DNA of 64,000 nucleotides from Blastomyces gilchristii SLH14081 (lineage: Eukaryota > Ascomycota > Eurotiomycetes > Onygenales > Ajellomycetaceae), in contig NW_003101665.1 in the NCBI RefSeq assembly GCF_000003855.2, forward strand, positions 600,828 to 664,827. The letters run 5' to 3'. The stretch's first letter is position 1. Each line of letters begins with the position of its first letter. Under the pieces are notes generated by a model. The model saw only the letters and a list, made by a program, of their open reading frames with translations. It ran no database searches and was not told the origin of the DNA. The translations under genes and the position numbers were made by a program. This document shows, piece after piece, positions 1-12,021 of the stretch.

Positions 1-2
1 GC

Positions 3-191
3 CATTATCCTCAGGTGGCTACTCGGACCCTTCCGTCTGCAAATATTGACCTCATTCCGGCGAGGTACGAATTCTATGACGAGCAATATCTGCACAAGTC
101 TTGCTGGATACCGTCACCATTCTCCTTTGCAAATTTATACACACAATATTACAGGTCCACGAGTCAGTGCCAGTGCATATCACGCTTTTAA
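3..191 (+). other. possible 3'-terminal exon of a gene that begins left of the window
   Basis: The third forward frame is open from the window edge to a TAA at 189-191. Its translation has a protein-like composition (aromatic and charged residues, no simple repeats). No domain is recognised, and no splice site or upstream part can be checked because the window begins here. It could equally be chance. The overlapping frames on both strands (46-360 +, 52-315 -) begin with non-ATG codons and look no better. Confidence 0.2.
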
Positions 192-1073
192 GGACAAGGG
201 CCCAGGTCAAAAAATCAGTCAGGATGCAGACAAAGTAGTTGGACCTCATGTAACTTGGAGTGTCTTCCAAGAAGACGCCGAAGACGAGTGCTGGCCAATC
301 CCCTGCATCATTCAATCATTCAGGCTGTATATGGATTCTGTTGCCCTTCACGTCCCCTAGCCTTGAAATGTACACCCGAGGACCTGGTTGCGAACCCATT
401 TTGCCAACACGGCATCTATTCTACTAGATAACTTGTGTTTAACTATGGCATAAACACATATAGCGTGTTGTTATAAGTGTGGTCGGACTCAATTTTCTGG
501 TAGCAGCTTCGAAGCACTGCATGGTGCTTTCTGATCTAAGAACAAGACTTAACAGATACTCCTGTCTTACCTGGTTTGAAAGTATTGAGACTACATTGTC
601 ACAAGCCAGAACTCGGATTAACTGTTGCAAGGGTATGAATTATAAATTGGCGAATGGAATGTAATTTCTCCTGAAGTTTGGAAGGGGTTTGATTTCCAGC
701 GAAATTCACGAAATTTTTGTAAAGGGCAGCAAGTAGAGGGTAAGAAGGTAGAGAGTAAAACCATAAGCATCTCATCAAGAGCTACAGCTCTCATGAAAAT
801 AGGTTGCTAATGACATGCCATGCCGTACGGTTGATACATTCATATCATGACTGAGCAAAAAAGGAAATACATTGAAATACACCCAACCGTCCATAATCAG
901 ATCATAGCCCCAATACCCAAAATGAAAAGAGTTGAGAACAACGAGACAAAGAGGGAAATAAAATGGAAAGATGAAAAGGATAAAAGGAAGAAAATGACAG
1001 AAAATTCTTTTAGGGACCTGATTCCAATATAAAAACCGTTTTCTCCAGTCCTTTTTTTTTTAATCAGCTCCGA
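192..1073. other. gene-free stretch, 3' flank of the HAD hydrolase gene
   Basis: About 880 bp with only short frames without recognisable content. The part from 840 to 1,073 is A-rich and probably holds the transcript end of the minus-strand gene that stops at 1,074. I see no RNA gene or repeat. Confidence 0.4.
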
Positions 1074-2510
1074 CTACTCAATAGCCGAAACATTGCCCTC
1101 CCCATTGAGAGCAGATTTAACCTTCTCGTTCCCGCTCCACCGAAGCTTGAACTCGTGGCCTAACTCCTTGCGCACAGTAGCTTGCACCGCATCCAGCACG
1201 GTATCAAACACGCCAAAGTTGGCTGGACTGTTCTCGTCATTGCCCTTACCCTTGAACACACCGGTCCGGACCAGGCAGGTGTTCCATCCATACATGTTCC
1301 CACCAATGATGTCAGAGGCCGGGTTGTCACCAATCATGTAGATGTTTTCAGGAAGGATGTGCTCATTGTGGATTTCCTTCATCCACGACATGATGACTTC
1401 ATCTGCGTACTTGTAGGTTGCCAGTTCGGGCTTGCCGTAGACCACTCGTTCGAGATCTCCGCCGGTCAGTGACTTGTACATCGTTTCCAGAGCCATGCGG
1501 AAGAGACCCTGGGTCATTCGGGGAAGCTTGTGGTCTGCTTGGAAGATGATATCGCCCTGTGAGAAGTAGATGGGCATCTGTTTGGCGAGTGGGTCCTTGG
1601 CCTTGGTCCGCAGGCGGCCGTTCTCACTAAGGAGCAAGTCCATGATTATCTGGAAATCGGTGGCATAGTCACGCGAGTCGGCGAAGACGAGGATAGCATC
1701 GAATGTTACGTTGTCGAAGTCTTGGGGTCTGGCCTGTTTGCGGTCCTCCTCGGTAAAGTTCCTCCAGGGGGAGATGCTGGGGTCCCAGGCGACGATGTCC
1801 TTAGGGACGACGACATTCTTAAAGCCGTACGCCTCTGCGGCAGCACGGGTTGTGAAACCCTCGCCGCCAACAACTAGGACGGTCTCATAGTATTCGGCAA
1901 GAGCCTGCATGGGAGTGTGGGATTGAATGAACTGTGCAGTAGAGATGGGGGAGCCGAGGATGCGAGATATTTGCTCTACGCGGTCTACTTCGGTCTTACC
2001 GCCGCCATTTGTGAGCAGGATATAGGGGATTTTAATTCCGAGCTCGTTATCACCATTGAGAAGCTCCATTACGCGGCGGGACTCGGGAATGATTTTGTCA
2101 CCGTGGAGAAGCACACCGTCGATGTCGAAGGCAAAAGCCATATTCTTAGCCGCCTTAACCTTTTCCTTGGAGAGATCCTGGACTTGGGAAGCGAGGATGT
2201 CTCGCAAGGCACCAGGGACATCTGGACCCAGGGATGCTCTTGAAGCTCGGGGTGATCTGGGAATTGGGAGGGAGGTGCCAAAGGAGTTTCGGGACGCTCT
2301 CCTAAACTTCATCGATGGCGATATGCTCAGATTGTGTATGAGATGACCTGCATCACTGATTGAGCTCCTCGATGCGGGAACCTCGATGGCATTGCCACTC
2401 TGAAGATTGGATGGGATTGGGATGTCTTTGTAATCTTTCTTTTGGTTGCTCTCGCCCTTTGGCACCTCCTTGGGCGAGAGCATGAGATCAGTGTCAGGAA
2501 TCAGAGACAT
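1074..2510 (-). CDS. HAD-superfamily hydrolase, CECR5/HDHD5-like (yeast YKR070W type)
   Basis: Single-exon gene of 478 aa. The HAD class IIA core starts after a Ser/Arg-rich N-terminal stretch of about 120 residues, possibly a mitochondrial leader or low-complexity arm. Motif I is DIDGVLLHG (Asp129 and Asp131, the nucleophile/acid pair). A motif II-type Thr lies in ILLTNGGG, a motif III Lys in VYGKPE, and motif IV in MIGDNPASDI. This order matches the CECR5 family of HAD proteins, whose substrate is not settled. The frame stays open to 2,732, but the extra 74 codons start from a GC-poor repeat-like region (TATATA runs) and read as UTR; the ATG at 2,510 gives a sensible N-terminus (MSLIPDTD). 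A phosphatase-like activity is a family inference. No introns are needed. Confidence 0.9.
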   Translation of the reverse strand: MSLIPDTDLMLSPKEVPKGESNQKKDYKDIPIPSNLQSGNAIEVPASRSSISDAGHLIHNLSISPSMKFRRASRNSFGTSLPIPRSPRASRASLGPDVPGALRDILASQVQDLSKEKVKAAKNMAFAFDIDGVLLHGDKIIPESRRVMELLNGDNELGIKIPYILLTNGGGKTEVDRVEQISRILGSPISTAQFIQSHTPMQALAEYYETVLVVGGEGFTTRAAAEAYGFKNVVVPKDIVAWDPSISPWRNFTEEDRKQARPQDFDNVTFDAILVFADSRDYATDFQIIMDLLLSENGRLRTKAKDPLAKQMPIYFSQGDIIFQADHKLPRMTQGLFRMALETMYKSLTGGDLERVVYGKPELATYKYADEVIMSWMKEIHNEHILPENIYMIGDNPASDIIGGNMYGWNTCLVRTGVFKGKGNDENSPANFGVFDTVLDAVQATVRKELGHEFKLRWSGNEKVKSALNGEGNVSAIE

Positions 2511-4865
2511 ATTTGCGGGTATCGAGGAAATTTGTATCGAAGTGGGATATCTTATGTATATATATATGTGTATATACGCCAAAAAGAGTCCTGCTTTTGG
2601 GAGAAAAGAGAGTGTAGATAAAAGGGGAGGGTGATAGTGAGTAAAAAAGAACCAAGAGTCCAAATAACCCTGCGACCCATGACTTTTATACATGCATATA
2701 TTTATCGTTAGATAGCTGCCGGGAGGCAACACATCATCAACGCCTGAAGTTCCAGTGCAACATAATCAAACTTCACCGAGTAACATGCACTTGTCGAAGC
2801 AGAAGGATCCACCTCTAGCCCCCTTCATCCTCCCTAATTATTATCGCGCTACCCAGGAAGCAGAGAGGTTATTCGCTGGGATCCCCTCGGAGAAAAAGAG
2901 GATCTGCAGGAAGACCGGAATTGGAAGGCGGATGGAATTGAAAACTAATTAAGTTGAACTAACATTATTCTCCCGAGTAGTTTCATAAATCCAATATATT
3001 TCCATTATCAGTACTGGCCATATAACATCCAGCCGGTAGGAACTTGGGAAGACTGATCTTAGCCACCGGTGGCTAACAAGTGTCCCCTGAAGGCCCGATC
3101 AAACAGAGTAGCTATAGTCATCGCTAGGAGCTTCTGACGTCGAAGTGGCGACGCTGAAACGAGCTACAGGAGTCAATCCTGACAAGAGGCTCCGCTCCTT
3201 GCGGATATGCCTGGAAGGATTAGTTGCGGGCGGAGCTGCGGAAGCGGCTCCCTCCAAGCGTCTATTCAGAGATGGTATAATTGTTGCAGTAAGAATTGAC
3301 GTCTTATGTACATGTACATTATTATTTTGGGTAGTAGTTTTGTGGAGCTGTCGTATCCTCGCGGGAGGCTCAGAGGTGGAGGTTAAAATGGAGCCAGGGC
3401 CAAAGCCCTAATATTGCCCAATGCGGTCGTGGCACCGCTAAGACGCGCCCTTGTGGATAACTCAGCGGATCAATGGGAACGCGCTAGCCGTATTGGCTGA
3501 TAAACGCCATGGTCTAATCCTTTCCAACTATGACCTCATCCTGCTCCACGTGGTGAAAACTTTATACTCTAGCGTTGGAGCTTAAGTTGAAGTGCGCCCC
3601 ACTTACCACAAGAAGATGCTGTGAAATTAGATGTGTGATAAGGACTACGGCAAGATAAATTCTGTGGTGGGATAGCGATTCTGCCAAGAGTCAGGGATGG
3701 AGGACAAGTATGGAGGTGCTTGTGGGGAATTGCCGTGTTCAGGTAAGATTATTTTAAACGATAAAAACATACTGCCCAAATAATCTTGGTGGAAAGATAT
3801 ACAACTTCAATGACGATTACCTGTGCAATTGGTTTCCTCTGGGCTACCTGGTAATACTGAGCAAAACACACACTCTGTCTGTCTGTCACTCTCGCTCTGC
3901 GTTAGATTTTACTTGTTAGGATGGAACATAAGTATCTAGGTAAAATATATTATTATTACTGAGCTGGCTTACAAGTATACTGTCCGCAGTGATCGCAGCG
4001 GTCAGAACGGTCAGGCAATTGTGGAGCTGTTTCCGCAGGGCCAAGACGACCGCATGCGGGACTCGAGCTTCTGTTTGCAGGCTGCATGCATAACTATACA
4101 TTTTGAATAATAGTGCCAATCCTAGCAAGGAAGGCATTGGAAAGACATCTTCGAAGAATTGGAGACGCTACCCTGCACCATGGGGCCCAACGTTTCGAAA
4201 ATGCTCAGAAATATTCCACTGCGTAGAATAAAAAAATGCCTTCTTGGTATCAAACCCAGTGCAGGAGGACATCCACAATAATACTTGTTCCCAAGCCCAC
4301 TCAATGTCGCCAAAATTGCCCAGTCCTTTTAACTCCCCGGCTCGACGTCATTGGCTCCAGTAGCGGTTTTACGACGTGGGATGAGATAGTTCTTGTGTTG
4401 CAAAATTGAATTGTGGGAATAATGCGGCAAACGCATCAACGATTCTTGAAGATGGCCAACGTGAGAGAGGTGAAGCACAACTCTTATTAGCAGAGATAAC
4501 AAGAAGATAAAGTGAATGTCATTTTGCCTAAATCCACAAGACGCATCAATTTGACACTGCTACAGAATTGATAATTATCATAACTGCACGTTATAATAAT
4601 TTTGCTCCTGCTTCAATCACGCATATAATTCCGCGTCCCACTTTCTCGCATCTTTCCCGCTAAAGAGCAGCGATTGATTCCCATCCGCACAGCCATTTTA
4701 CCCCGGCCCCCCTTTTTATTGTTTTATTCAAGATCCCACGCAGGCACGAAGAGACTGCTTCCGCATATTCGTACTGATAGAAAGAAGGAAAAAGAGGCTT
4801 CAATAGACAGAAAGGAAGAACGAAAACCAAACAGAAAAAAAAGGAACAGACAGCTAGAAACGAAC
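2511..4865. other. intergenic region, divergent 5' flanks of the HAD and aldo-keto reductase genes
   Basis: About 2.35 kb without a convincing gene. A short alternating TATATA tract lies near 2,555-2,575. The longest frames (3,145-3,411 + and 3,916-4,137 -) show no conserved content; the first begins with GTG. The 4,674-4,865 stretch is in frame with the reductase but is A-rich leader sequence (many GAAAGAAA-type words) and is more likely 5' UTR. Confidence 0.5.
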
Positions 4866-5991
4866 ATGTCTCTCGATATCAAGTTTAAATTGAGCAATGG
4901 CGTCACCATTCCTGGCCTGGGATTTGGTACCTTTGCCAACGAAGGCGCCAAAGGCGAGAGTTACGCAGCTGTGCTTCACGCTCTCAGAACTGGTTACAGA
5001 CATCTGGACTGTGCCTGGTTCTATCTCAACGAGGATGAGGTCGGACAGGCTATCCATGACTTCCTAAAGGAAAACACCAATGTCAAAAGATCCGATATCT
5101 TCGTCACCACAAAGGTCTGGAACCACCTGCACGAGAAAGATGAGGTAGAATGGTCCCTCAACGACTCACTCAAAAGGTTGAAACTGGACTATGTTGACCT
5201 GTTCCTGATTCACTGGCCAATTGCTTGCGAAAGCAATGAGAAGGGTCTGCCCAAGATTGGCCCTGATGGAAAAGTGAGTTTTAGAGATACTTTAAGCCCT
5301 GTCTCTAAACAGAACTGCCCTCCTCATCCCCGAAAACATGGAGAGGAACGAAAAACTCAACAATCAAGAAAGAGAGACTAACAACGGTAATCTTCAATTC
5401 ACACAGTATGTAATCAAACGCAACTTAACCAACAACCCGGAACCAACCTGGCGAGGCATGGAAGCCGTCTACAAAGCCGGCAAAGCCCGCGCCATCGGCC
5501 TCTCCAACTTCACAATCCGCGGCATGGAACAGATCCTCTCCTTCGCTGAGATCCCACCGCACGTCAACCAGGTCGAAATTCACCCCTTCCTCCCTAACAC
5601 CGAGCTCATCAACTACTGCTTCGCACACAATATCCTGCCCGAGGCATATTCACCTCTCGGCTCCCAGAACCAGGTGCCAACGACTGGTGAGAAGGTGGCT
5701 ACGAACCCAACGCTCAATGCCATTGCCAAAGAAGGTGGGCACACGCTCGCCCAGGTGCTGATTGCGTGGGGTCTACGGAGGGGCTATGTTGTGTTGCCCA
5801 AGTCTTCGAATCCCGGCCGAATTGAGAGTAACTTCCAGGAAATTGGGTTGACTGATGAGCAGTTTGAGGCTGTGAATAAAGTGGCAGAGGGGAGACATGT
5901 ACGGTTTGTGAACATGAAGGATACATTTGGATATGATGTGTGGCCTGAGGAAAGTGGCGGTGAGCTTCTGGGTAACGGGAAGGCGGAGTGA
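4866..5991 (+). CDS. aldo-keto reductase
   Basis: Two exons, 4,866-5,273 and 5,407-5,991, joined in phase 0 (330 aa). The 133-nt intron has donor GTGAGT, a CTAAC branch point at 5,378-5,382 and acceptor CACAG. The (beta/alpha)8 NADPH-dependent family tetrad is visible: Asp48 (HLDCA), Tyr53, Lys83 (TTKVW) and His116 (LIHWP). The second exon holds the GLSNF motif, the NQVEIHPF segment and the C-terminal cofactor-binding stretch VVLPKSSNPGRIESN. Length is normal for the family. It probably reduces aldehydes or sugars in the cytosol; similar fungal enzymes are annotated as glycerol dehydrogenases or xylose-type reductases, and the substrate cannot be read from sequence. The start is the first ATG after the A-rich leader and gives the typical N-terminus. 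Confidence 0.93.
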
Positions 5992-6467
5992 GTGGGTGTG
6001 TATGTTCTGTTTTGCTCTTAGAGATTGTGCTCTTTTTCCGCTGAAGGGGATTCAGTTTGTTGTATTGGTCAGGATCTAACCTGTGCATTTTCGTTGTGAA
6101 GTATTAGAGGACCTATTGTTCGGAGCAAGCTCTCGTAGGATAAAGTATTTATGCTTCATGTTCATCGAGCACTTTTGGGAATCTGGTCGATTTTGGTGGA
6201 AAATATTGCCAAAACCGTCGTTCATAATAATAGATCAAGGAAAAAGAAATTTCATATATAATATCCATGCCCGTAACGCCCGAATGCCAACAAGTAATAA
6301 AGTAACAACCAATGCAATTCAGAATAAAACAGAAAAGCGCGCAATTTGGTATCTCGAAGTGTAGGCCAAAAAGACAAGTACGGCAAAACACTAAACACAG
6401 CTGAGAAACAGCAACAAAAAAATAAAAAGAGCCCAACATGAGCGTGTCACTCCCACTACATCGACTG
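5992..6467. other. convergent 3' flanks
   Basis: 476 bp between the stop of the aldo-keto reductase (+) and the stop of the 677-aa gene (-). It is AT-rich and holds no gene that I can support. Confidence 0.5.
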
Positions 6468-8745
6468 CTATACCTTCGTTCTCCCTGTATGCCTTGGTAG
6501 ACACGAGCCACCGAATTTCCTAGCCGCGGCACGTGTAGTGGGAGCAGAGCTCCTGCTGGCCGTAGCCGTGGCCGTGCTGGTCTTCGGATCCGAAACCTTA
6601 AACAGAAGCGCCTTCGGAGATTTCGGGGCAAGTTTCTTTCTTTGAATCGGCGTCCCTGGATGCGATGATGCAATTGTTGCGGTGCCCCTCGTAGTAGCAG
6701 TGGTACTGGCTACGGCCAAACCACTATTATTGTGGTTAGTGCTGCGGGAATCACTGAATCCTAGCCTCGGTACCCTCCTCGTCGCCGTTGGTGATTTCGC
6801 CGGCTGCGGATCGGAGTGGGTCGAAGCGGGTGGTTTGGCAGGCTCATCCTTCCTCTTCTTTCTCTCTCGTTTGGCTACATGTGATATGGCGGGTTTCTGG
6901 GAAGAGTTCCCCTCGCTAATTTCCCAATCGTGTTCATCGTTATTGAATAGCTCTCCCTCGTATCGAACAAGATGTTCCTCGTCCCACTTCACTTTCTTGA
7001 CAATCCGTATCCGCTTGCGGCGGGACTTCTTCGGCGAAACAGGATCACCTGTCTCCTCATTGTTAACACCAAAAGGTTCGTATTCTTGTGAATTGATCGC
7101 TTGAAGTACAAAACAGGGGAACTGAGCATCGCCTTTATTACGCCTGGTGTTGGCCTTGGTCGTTAGAGATAGCTGTTGTTCCTCTGAACGTTGTAAAAAT
7201 ACGAACTCGGTACCGTTGGAACGGCGAACAGGGATATGATTCGGTACAGTAGGTGTATACCGTTGGGTTCTTGGAATAATTTTGCGGGTGCTTCTTCGCC
7301 ATGGAGTACCTGCTCTCGGCTGTTGCAGGTCTTCTTCTGTTTCACCGCGGATTCTTTGGGCTTGTTCTTCGTTCTCAATCTCTAGTTCGTGATCAATTGC
7401 TGGAGGCGGTTTCGGGGAGGGTGATCTTGGAACCTGTCTCACTTTCGAAGGCGATACTTGTTGCCTTGGAGATGAAGGGGAATTTTTATCCAAGTCTTCC
7501 AAAACCCTTCGCGCGCGCGCGCTTGGTGTGGGAGATCGGGTCGGCCCTTCCCAGCCAGCGTTTTCCGATTCTTTGCTCGGCAAGGTAGATTTAGCGGCGG
7601 CCCGCTTGGCTTGCGCCTGGGATAAGAAGTCAGTTATGAAGTCGGCGTCATCGCCTTCTAGGGTTGGAAACAATAATCGGCTCGGGGGTATTGCCAAGGG
7701 CGCTACTGCTTCCTCAGCCACTTTCTCGATCTTTGCCGTAGTGAGGAATGCATTTTCTGCATCGAGTAATAAGTCTGGTGCAACCTGATCGCCAGACTCA
7801 AGATTTTCTCGATCCAGCGTGCCGGTTGATTCTCGCATAGTCGAAGGATAAATGTTTCGGTCCTGCTCTCCAAGTCTAACGGGATCTTCAGGATCCCACA
7901 ATTCATTTACATGAGGTTGGCGTGAGGCTACAGATGTGCTCTCATGCTGTACAGCTAACAAATCCAAGCCAAAGTAGTTTTGATTCACGAATTTCTGCTC
8001 TTCAACGCACTCGTGGTCGTCAAGGTGCTTGTTCTGTCTGATGTCATCGGCATCGGGAACGATACATGGGTCTTCGATGATCTCCCTCCTGCAAACTTCC
8101 ATTTGTGGGACGCATTTTCCTGTTATTATGTTAACTAGAACCTCCGCAGAAGCCTAGCACGGGCAGCGACAAGGTATGAATAAGAAATAGAACAATCCTC
8201 ACGTTTCCGGGAACCCATATCTTCCATCTCCCATTTTGTTTCCAGAAAGGACCTTCCTCGTTCCACCCCAACACAAGCTGCAGTGCAACGTCTTTTGACT
8301 CCTCGTAAAACACCTCGGAGCGTAGATGATTCGTTGATCTCAGTAAGAAATGCGTCGTGGTCTGCACTATCTCCGCCAACATGATTGAACGAAGAGGCCA
8401 GGAACCGCTTCCAGACCTTGTGGGACCTGGAGCGAGATTTAAAAGGGGTCATGGGCTTGCGATCCCAGAGTCGGGGCGCTTTCTTCGATTCAGCTTTTGG
8501 GGTGAATTTGAAGCGATCTGTGGACGATGATAGTCGGCTTCTCCCCCTAAGTCTGCAAGCAAGAGAATTGTCAGCAAGTCAGGTCACAGTGTGATGTTTA
8601 TACGCTAATATAAGCAATATGTAGCTGGTGAGTTGCGTGTAGGGCTTGCTTGCCAACGCGACAAGGGTCACGAATGTATATATGGAAACTCTAAGCAGTA
8701 ATGTATGGCATACCTTTTTGGAGAAGGCAGAAAAGAAGGGTCCAT
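6468..8745 (-). CDS. uncharacterised basic, proline/serine-rich protein with a possible PP1-docking motif
   Basis: Three exons: 8,714-8,745 (32 nt), 8,203-8,552 and 6,468-8,119, giving 677 aa. Donors are GTATGC and GTGAGG; acceptors are TTGCAG and AACAG; phases agree across both junctions. The N-terminus reads MDPSFLPSPKRLRGRSRLS, then a run of basic, aromatic motifs (FKFTPKAE, APRLWDRKPMTPF, HKVWKRFL). The middle is acidic and Pro/Ser rich. Near the C-terminus is KKSRRKRIRIVKKVKWDEEH: a nuclear-localisation-like basic patch followed by KVKW (residues 503-506), which fits the RVxF docking consensus for protein phosphatase 1. A basic Thr/Ala/Ser tail ends the protein. I do not recognise the family; a nuclear scaffold or regulator is inference. 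The tiny first exon means the start is missed if one uses only the long frame from 8,102. Confidence 0.72.
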
Positions 8746-9611
8746 TTCGTAGAGCGTGAGGGTGCGACGCTGGTGGGCGGGCCTTGCGAGTATTTCTCTC
8801 GTGTCGTCGTTTCCCTGTCAACAAAGGGAGGTCACAACGTGTGTACGGGAAGAAGTGTATGGCGAATAACACACATAGCCAATATTTGTATCCCGTAAAT
8901 ATGTAGGCGTAAGAAAGACAAGGATAAGAAAACGCGCCGGAGTATCCGTGAATACAATGATTGTTATTATTTGACCGTGAAGTTCAGGAGAATTCTTTGG
9001 GTTTGTTGGCGCCAATCAAGTGTGCCTAAGACTGACGAGCCCGTTGCTGGGCCAACCACGTCCAATCAGCAGCGGATTATTTAGAGCCTTTTCTACGCTG
9101 TAGACGAATTAAAAATCAGGGGGTGAGGTCTATTCCTGCCCTTGCTATGTGGAAGTTTTTGTATCTACGCCGGATGTAAAGGGGCACCTGGAGCGCCTCG
9201 CAGGATTCTTAGGCCTTAAATCTGCTAGGCTGAGCCCAGCAGTTGGCTGTGATGTCATTTACTAAAGCCGACCTGGCTTTCCATCTACCTTGCTCTGACA
9301 ACTTGAGTTTGCAAAGAAGGTGAAGTAAAGTCAAGTTCTGGATTGAGCTGAGATCGCCGAACGATACGTCAGCGACCGTACAAGGACATTGCTATATTGC
9401 GGTTGAGCCTGCTCTCTATCCGCATTCATGACAAAAAAACATTATTCGTTTAGGCATTCTGAGAGGGAAATAAAATATCAGTCCAAGTGGGAGAAGCAGC
9501 GAAAGATAATCGCTCAGAGCAAACTATAAGGCATGTTTAAAAAATCAAATAGTGCCTGCAACGTCCGCCTCGAAACACTCAGTCCACTTACCAGTGGCAT
9601 ATCCCATACTG
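8746..9611. other. intergenic, 5' flank of the 677-aa gene and 3' flank of the 142-aa gene
   Basis: 866 bp. It likely holds the promoter of the minus-strand gene starting at 8,745. No open frame longer than about 70 codons has recognisable content, and I see no repeat. Confidence 0.45.
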
Positions 9612-10249
9612 TCATTGTTGTACCATATCTCGGTCGTCAAATGGGTCCCCAAATTCCTCTATTTCAAATGTCAGTCAGCAACATGAAAGCTTGTCACATC
9701 AAGACAAGAGCAAAACCAATGCTATCCGCTCACTTAAGCTAAAATCGCGATCCACCACCATTTCTAAAACTCTCTGATATTCCTCCTCTGCCTTCTTATT
9801 TTTCCACGATGACCCGGGCTCGGCTCGAGATATTTCAGAGCTTTGGTGGTCCCACGTGTCACCGCCAGCAGCATCATCCCCTGAATTATGCTGTGAGGGT
9901 GTTACTACTGCGTAATCGGCTTGGGTATCGTCATATTCCATCTTCATAGACACTGCGCCAGCGGCATCCTGCGAACCTGGCGGTGAAAGCTCTGAGCTGG
10001 GGACGTTGGAGGTTGCGTCAGCAATTCGGCCACCGGTGGGGGTTTGAGGTTCACTGTTTTGCGATGATTCGGAAGAGGAGAGCATTTCGGAATCGCCTTC
10101 TGGGTCTAGAAATAACATTACAAACGTTGGGTCAGAGATGATTTCGGGTAATTGTTTAGATGTTGTATGTGTCCGCGAGCCCTTACGGGGTGGCGGGGAT
10201 GCTCGGAGGTGGTGGGGAATCTGGGGAAGGGTCTTGTACCTGCAGACAT
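9612..10249 (-). CDS. small acidic serine-rich protein, function unknown
   Basis: Three exons: 10,240-10,249 (10 nt, ATG TCT GCA G), 9,734-10,105 and 9,612-9,658, joined in consistent phase to give 142 aa. Introns are 134 nt (donor GTACAA, acceptor TTTCTAG) and 75 nt (donor GTGAGC, acceptor AAATAG). The N-terminal three quarters is acidic and rich in Ser, Pro and Gly, apparently disordered. The last 40 residues form the only conserved-looking part: SSWKNKKAEEEYQRVLEMVV, then a DRDFSL-KEFGDPF-type segment created by the last splice and a short acidic tail ending in QQ. The charged helix with an F-G-D-P-F turn looks like an interaction motif. I cannot name it. It shares a 423-bp divergent upstream region with the SUZ-domain gene. 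Confidence 0.6.
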
Positions 10250-10672
10250 TGCGGATATGCGTGAGTAACGAGTACCGGGGATCCTGTATCTGAAACGCAT
10301 ATAATGAGAGTGAATATATCACTATGGATGAACACAATAGATGCTCTCGAAGCTTGGGGTTGCGAAATGGATGAAGTAGCTAGTAGATCACGTGTAGGAT
10401 ATGTGGGCGCCAACCGCGGCTGGGCCAGCAGCCCGCGTTTTGGTGGCAACCCAAAAAACGCCAACCGTTTTCAACCTCAGCTCTTTCTCCAGCACACGAG
10501 GGAGAGGTATGTATCACTGCCGCTAACTCCTGTATACACCTCCATTCCGCTTCTATTTGACACACTTCTCAATATTCATAAATGACCGTATATTATTTCT
10601 ATCTTTGTAGACGTCATTTTATTCTTTTTGGTTTCCTCGACCTTGTACTGAACCCCCACTGCCTTTCCCGCC
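10250..10672. promoter_or_regulatory. divergent promoter region (142-aa gene / SUZ-domain gene)
   Basis: 423 bp separate the two start codons, which point away from each other. Both transcripts must start here. I see no motif clear enough to name. Confidence 0.5.
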
Positions 10673-12021
10673 ATGAGTGCACGAACCTCCGCAAAGGTGC
10701 CAGACGCGTGGGATGATAATTGGGAAGCCCAGATTGATGTATGATTATGCCTTTGAATTTCATCTTTTCCTCTATTTAGGCTTGGTAGCTGTTTTGCATC
10801 GTATGCTAATATAAGAAAAGTCTGAACCGCATGCGCAAGATGGGGTGGCGGCACCTTCACCAGCACCGGCACCTGAGAAAAAGCTATCTTCTCGAGCCAT
10901 AAAAGCCCAGAAAAGAGCTCAGCACGCGGAGTTCAATCGCCAACTATGGGCTGAAGCGTATGTCTATCCGGTCAATACACGAGAACTAGAGCCTCCGAAC
11001 ACTCAGTTTCCCTATGTACCATTCACTACTATATGTCTGTCAAATGAACAAGAAGCGAAACAAACAAGCTAACCCCATCCACCTTCGCAACAGAGAATCC
11101 CCTCAAACCTTCCACTTCCTCGAATCACGGGCCGCCTCCGTCCCTCTCAGATCTGACTTCAAGCCGCCAGTCACCGTCCTAAGCCGCAAACCCCAACTCG
11201 CCAAGCGCCAACACTCGCAATCTCAATCACCCTCAGCCGTCTCCCCATTTCCGTCCTCATCCGCGTCGGGTGCCGTTGACGCTACAATGGCAGGTATCCA
11301 ACACCTCTCCGTCTCCGGCATGAGCTCCCCCGCTACCGGCGCCACTGCCACCATCGCAATGCCTCCAGATTTTTTACCTAACCACGACGATGACGACGGT
11401 GACGATGATGACGACGGAGAGGAAGGGCCGAAATTAACACCGGAAGAGCTGCAGGCACAACGCGAGCGGGAACGGGAGGAGAGACAGCGCAAATACGAGG
11501 AAGTAAGAGAGCGGCTGTTTGGGAGTCCGTCAGGGGCTGGCTCGGGGGCCTCTTCGCCGGGTAGCACGAGCACAACACCGCCACCATCACAGTCACAGTC
11601 ACAGGATCATCCTCATCATCATTCCCATTCTCATAGGCAGGGTCTTGGTACGAGAGGCAAGGGGAGAGCCGGCCGGCATAATGCCAGCAGCAAGGAGAGT
11701 CGGGAGAGGAAGGAGATATCGGCCAATTACAACAGCAACAACAACAATAATAATAATAAATCTAATAGACAGCTATACGATCCTAATTACCCTACGCGAT
11801 CGACTTCGGGGCATGGGCAGAGAGGGGACAGGAGGCAAAATTATGTAAATAATGGGCAGGAGAACGGACGAGTGCAGGAGAAGCCGCAGCAGTCGCAGCA
11901 GCAACAGATGCCACTTAGAACTCCAAGGGGCCCAGATGGGAGTGGACGAGGGGGGTTTGGATTCAGCCCGCGCGGTGCAAAGTCTTTGGTTAATCAACTT
12001 CATTCAAACCAACCTATTTAA
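10673..12021 (+). CDS. SUZ-domain RNA-binding protein
   Basis: Three exons: 10,673-10,738, 10,821-10,957 and 11,094-12,021 (376 aa). The introns (82 and 136 nt) have GTATGA and GTATGT donors; branch points GCTAAT and GCTAAC are visible. The N-terminus has VPDAWDDNWE, typical of this fungal family. The region after the second intron (TFHFLESR, then VLSRKP) and the charged helix LTPEELQAQREREREERQRK ending in RERLFG match a SUZ domain, an RNA-binding module. An Asp-rich run (DDDDGDDDDDGEE) precedes it. The middle is Ser/His/Asn/Gln-rich and the C-terminus has the SUZ-C-like GPDGSGRGGFGFSPRG. Proposed role: cytoplasmic mRNA binding. Family assignment rests on motif recognition. Confidence 0.82.

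Noticed and set aside
3145..3411. An 88-codon gene between the HAD and reductase genes
   Set aside because: GTG start, no conserved features, and no splice-linked extension found.
4674..4865. An N-terminal extension of the aldo-keto reductase
   Set aside because: It is in frame but low complexity, and the downstream ATG gives the family-typical N-terminus.
11519..11848. An overlapping 109-codon gene within the SUZ-domain exon
   Set aside because: It is a shadow of the low-complexity His/Asn/Ser coding sequence in another frame.
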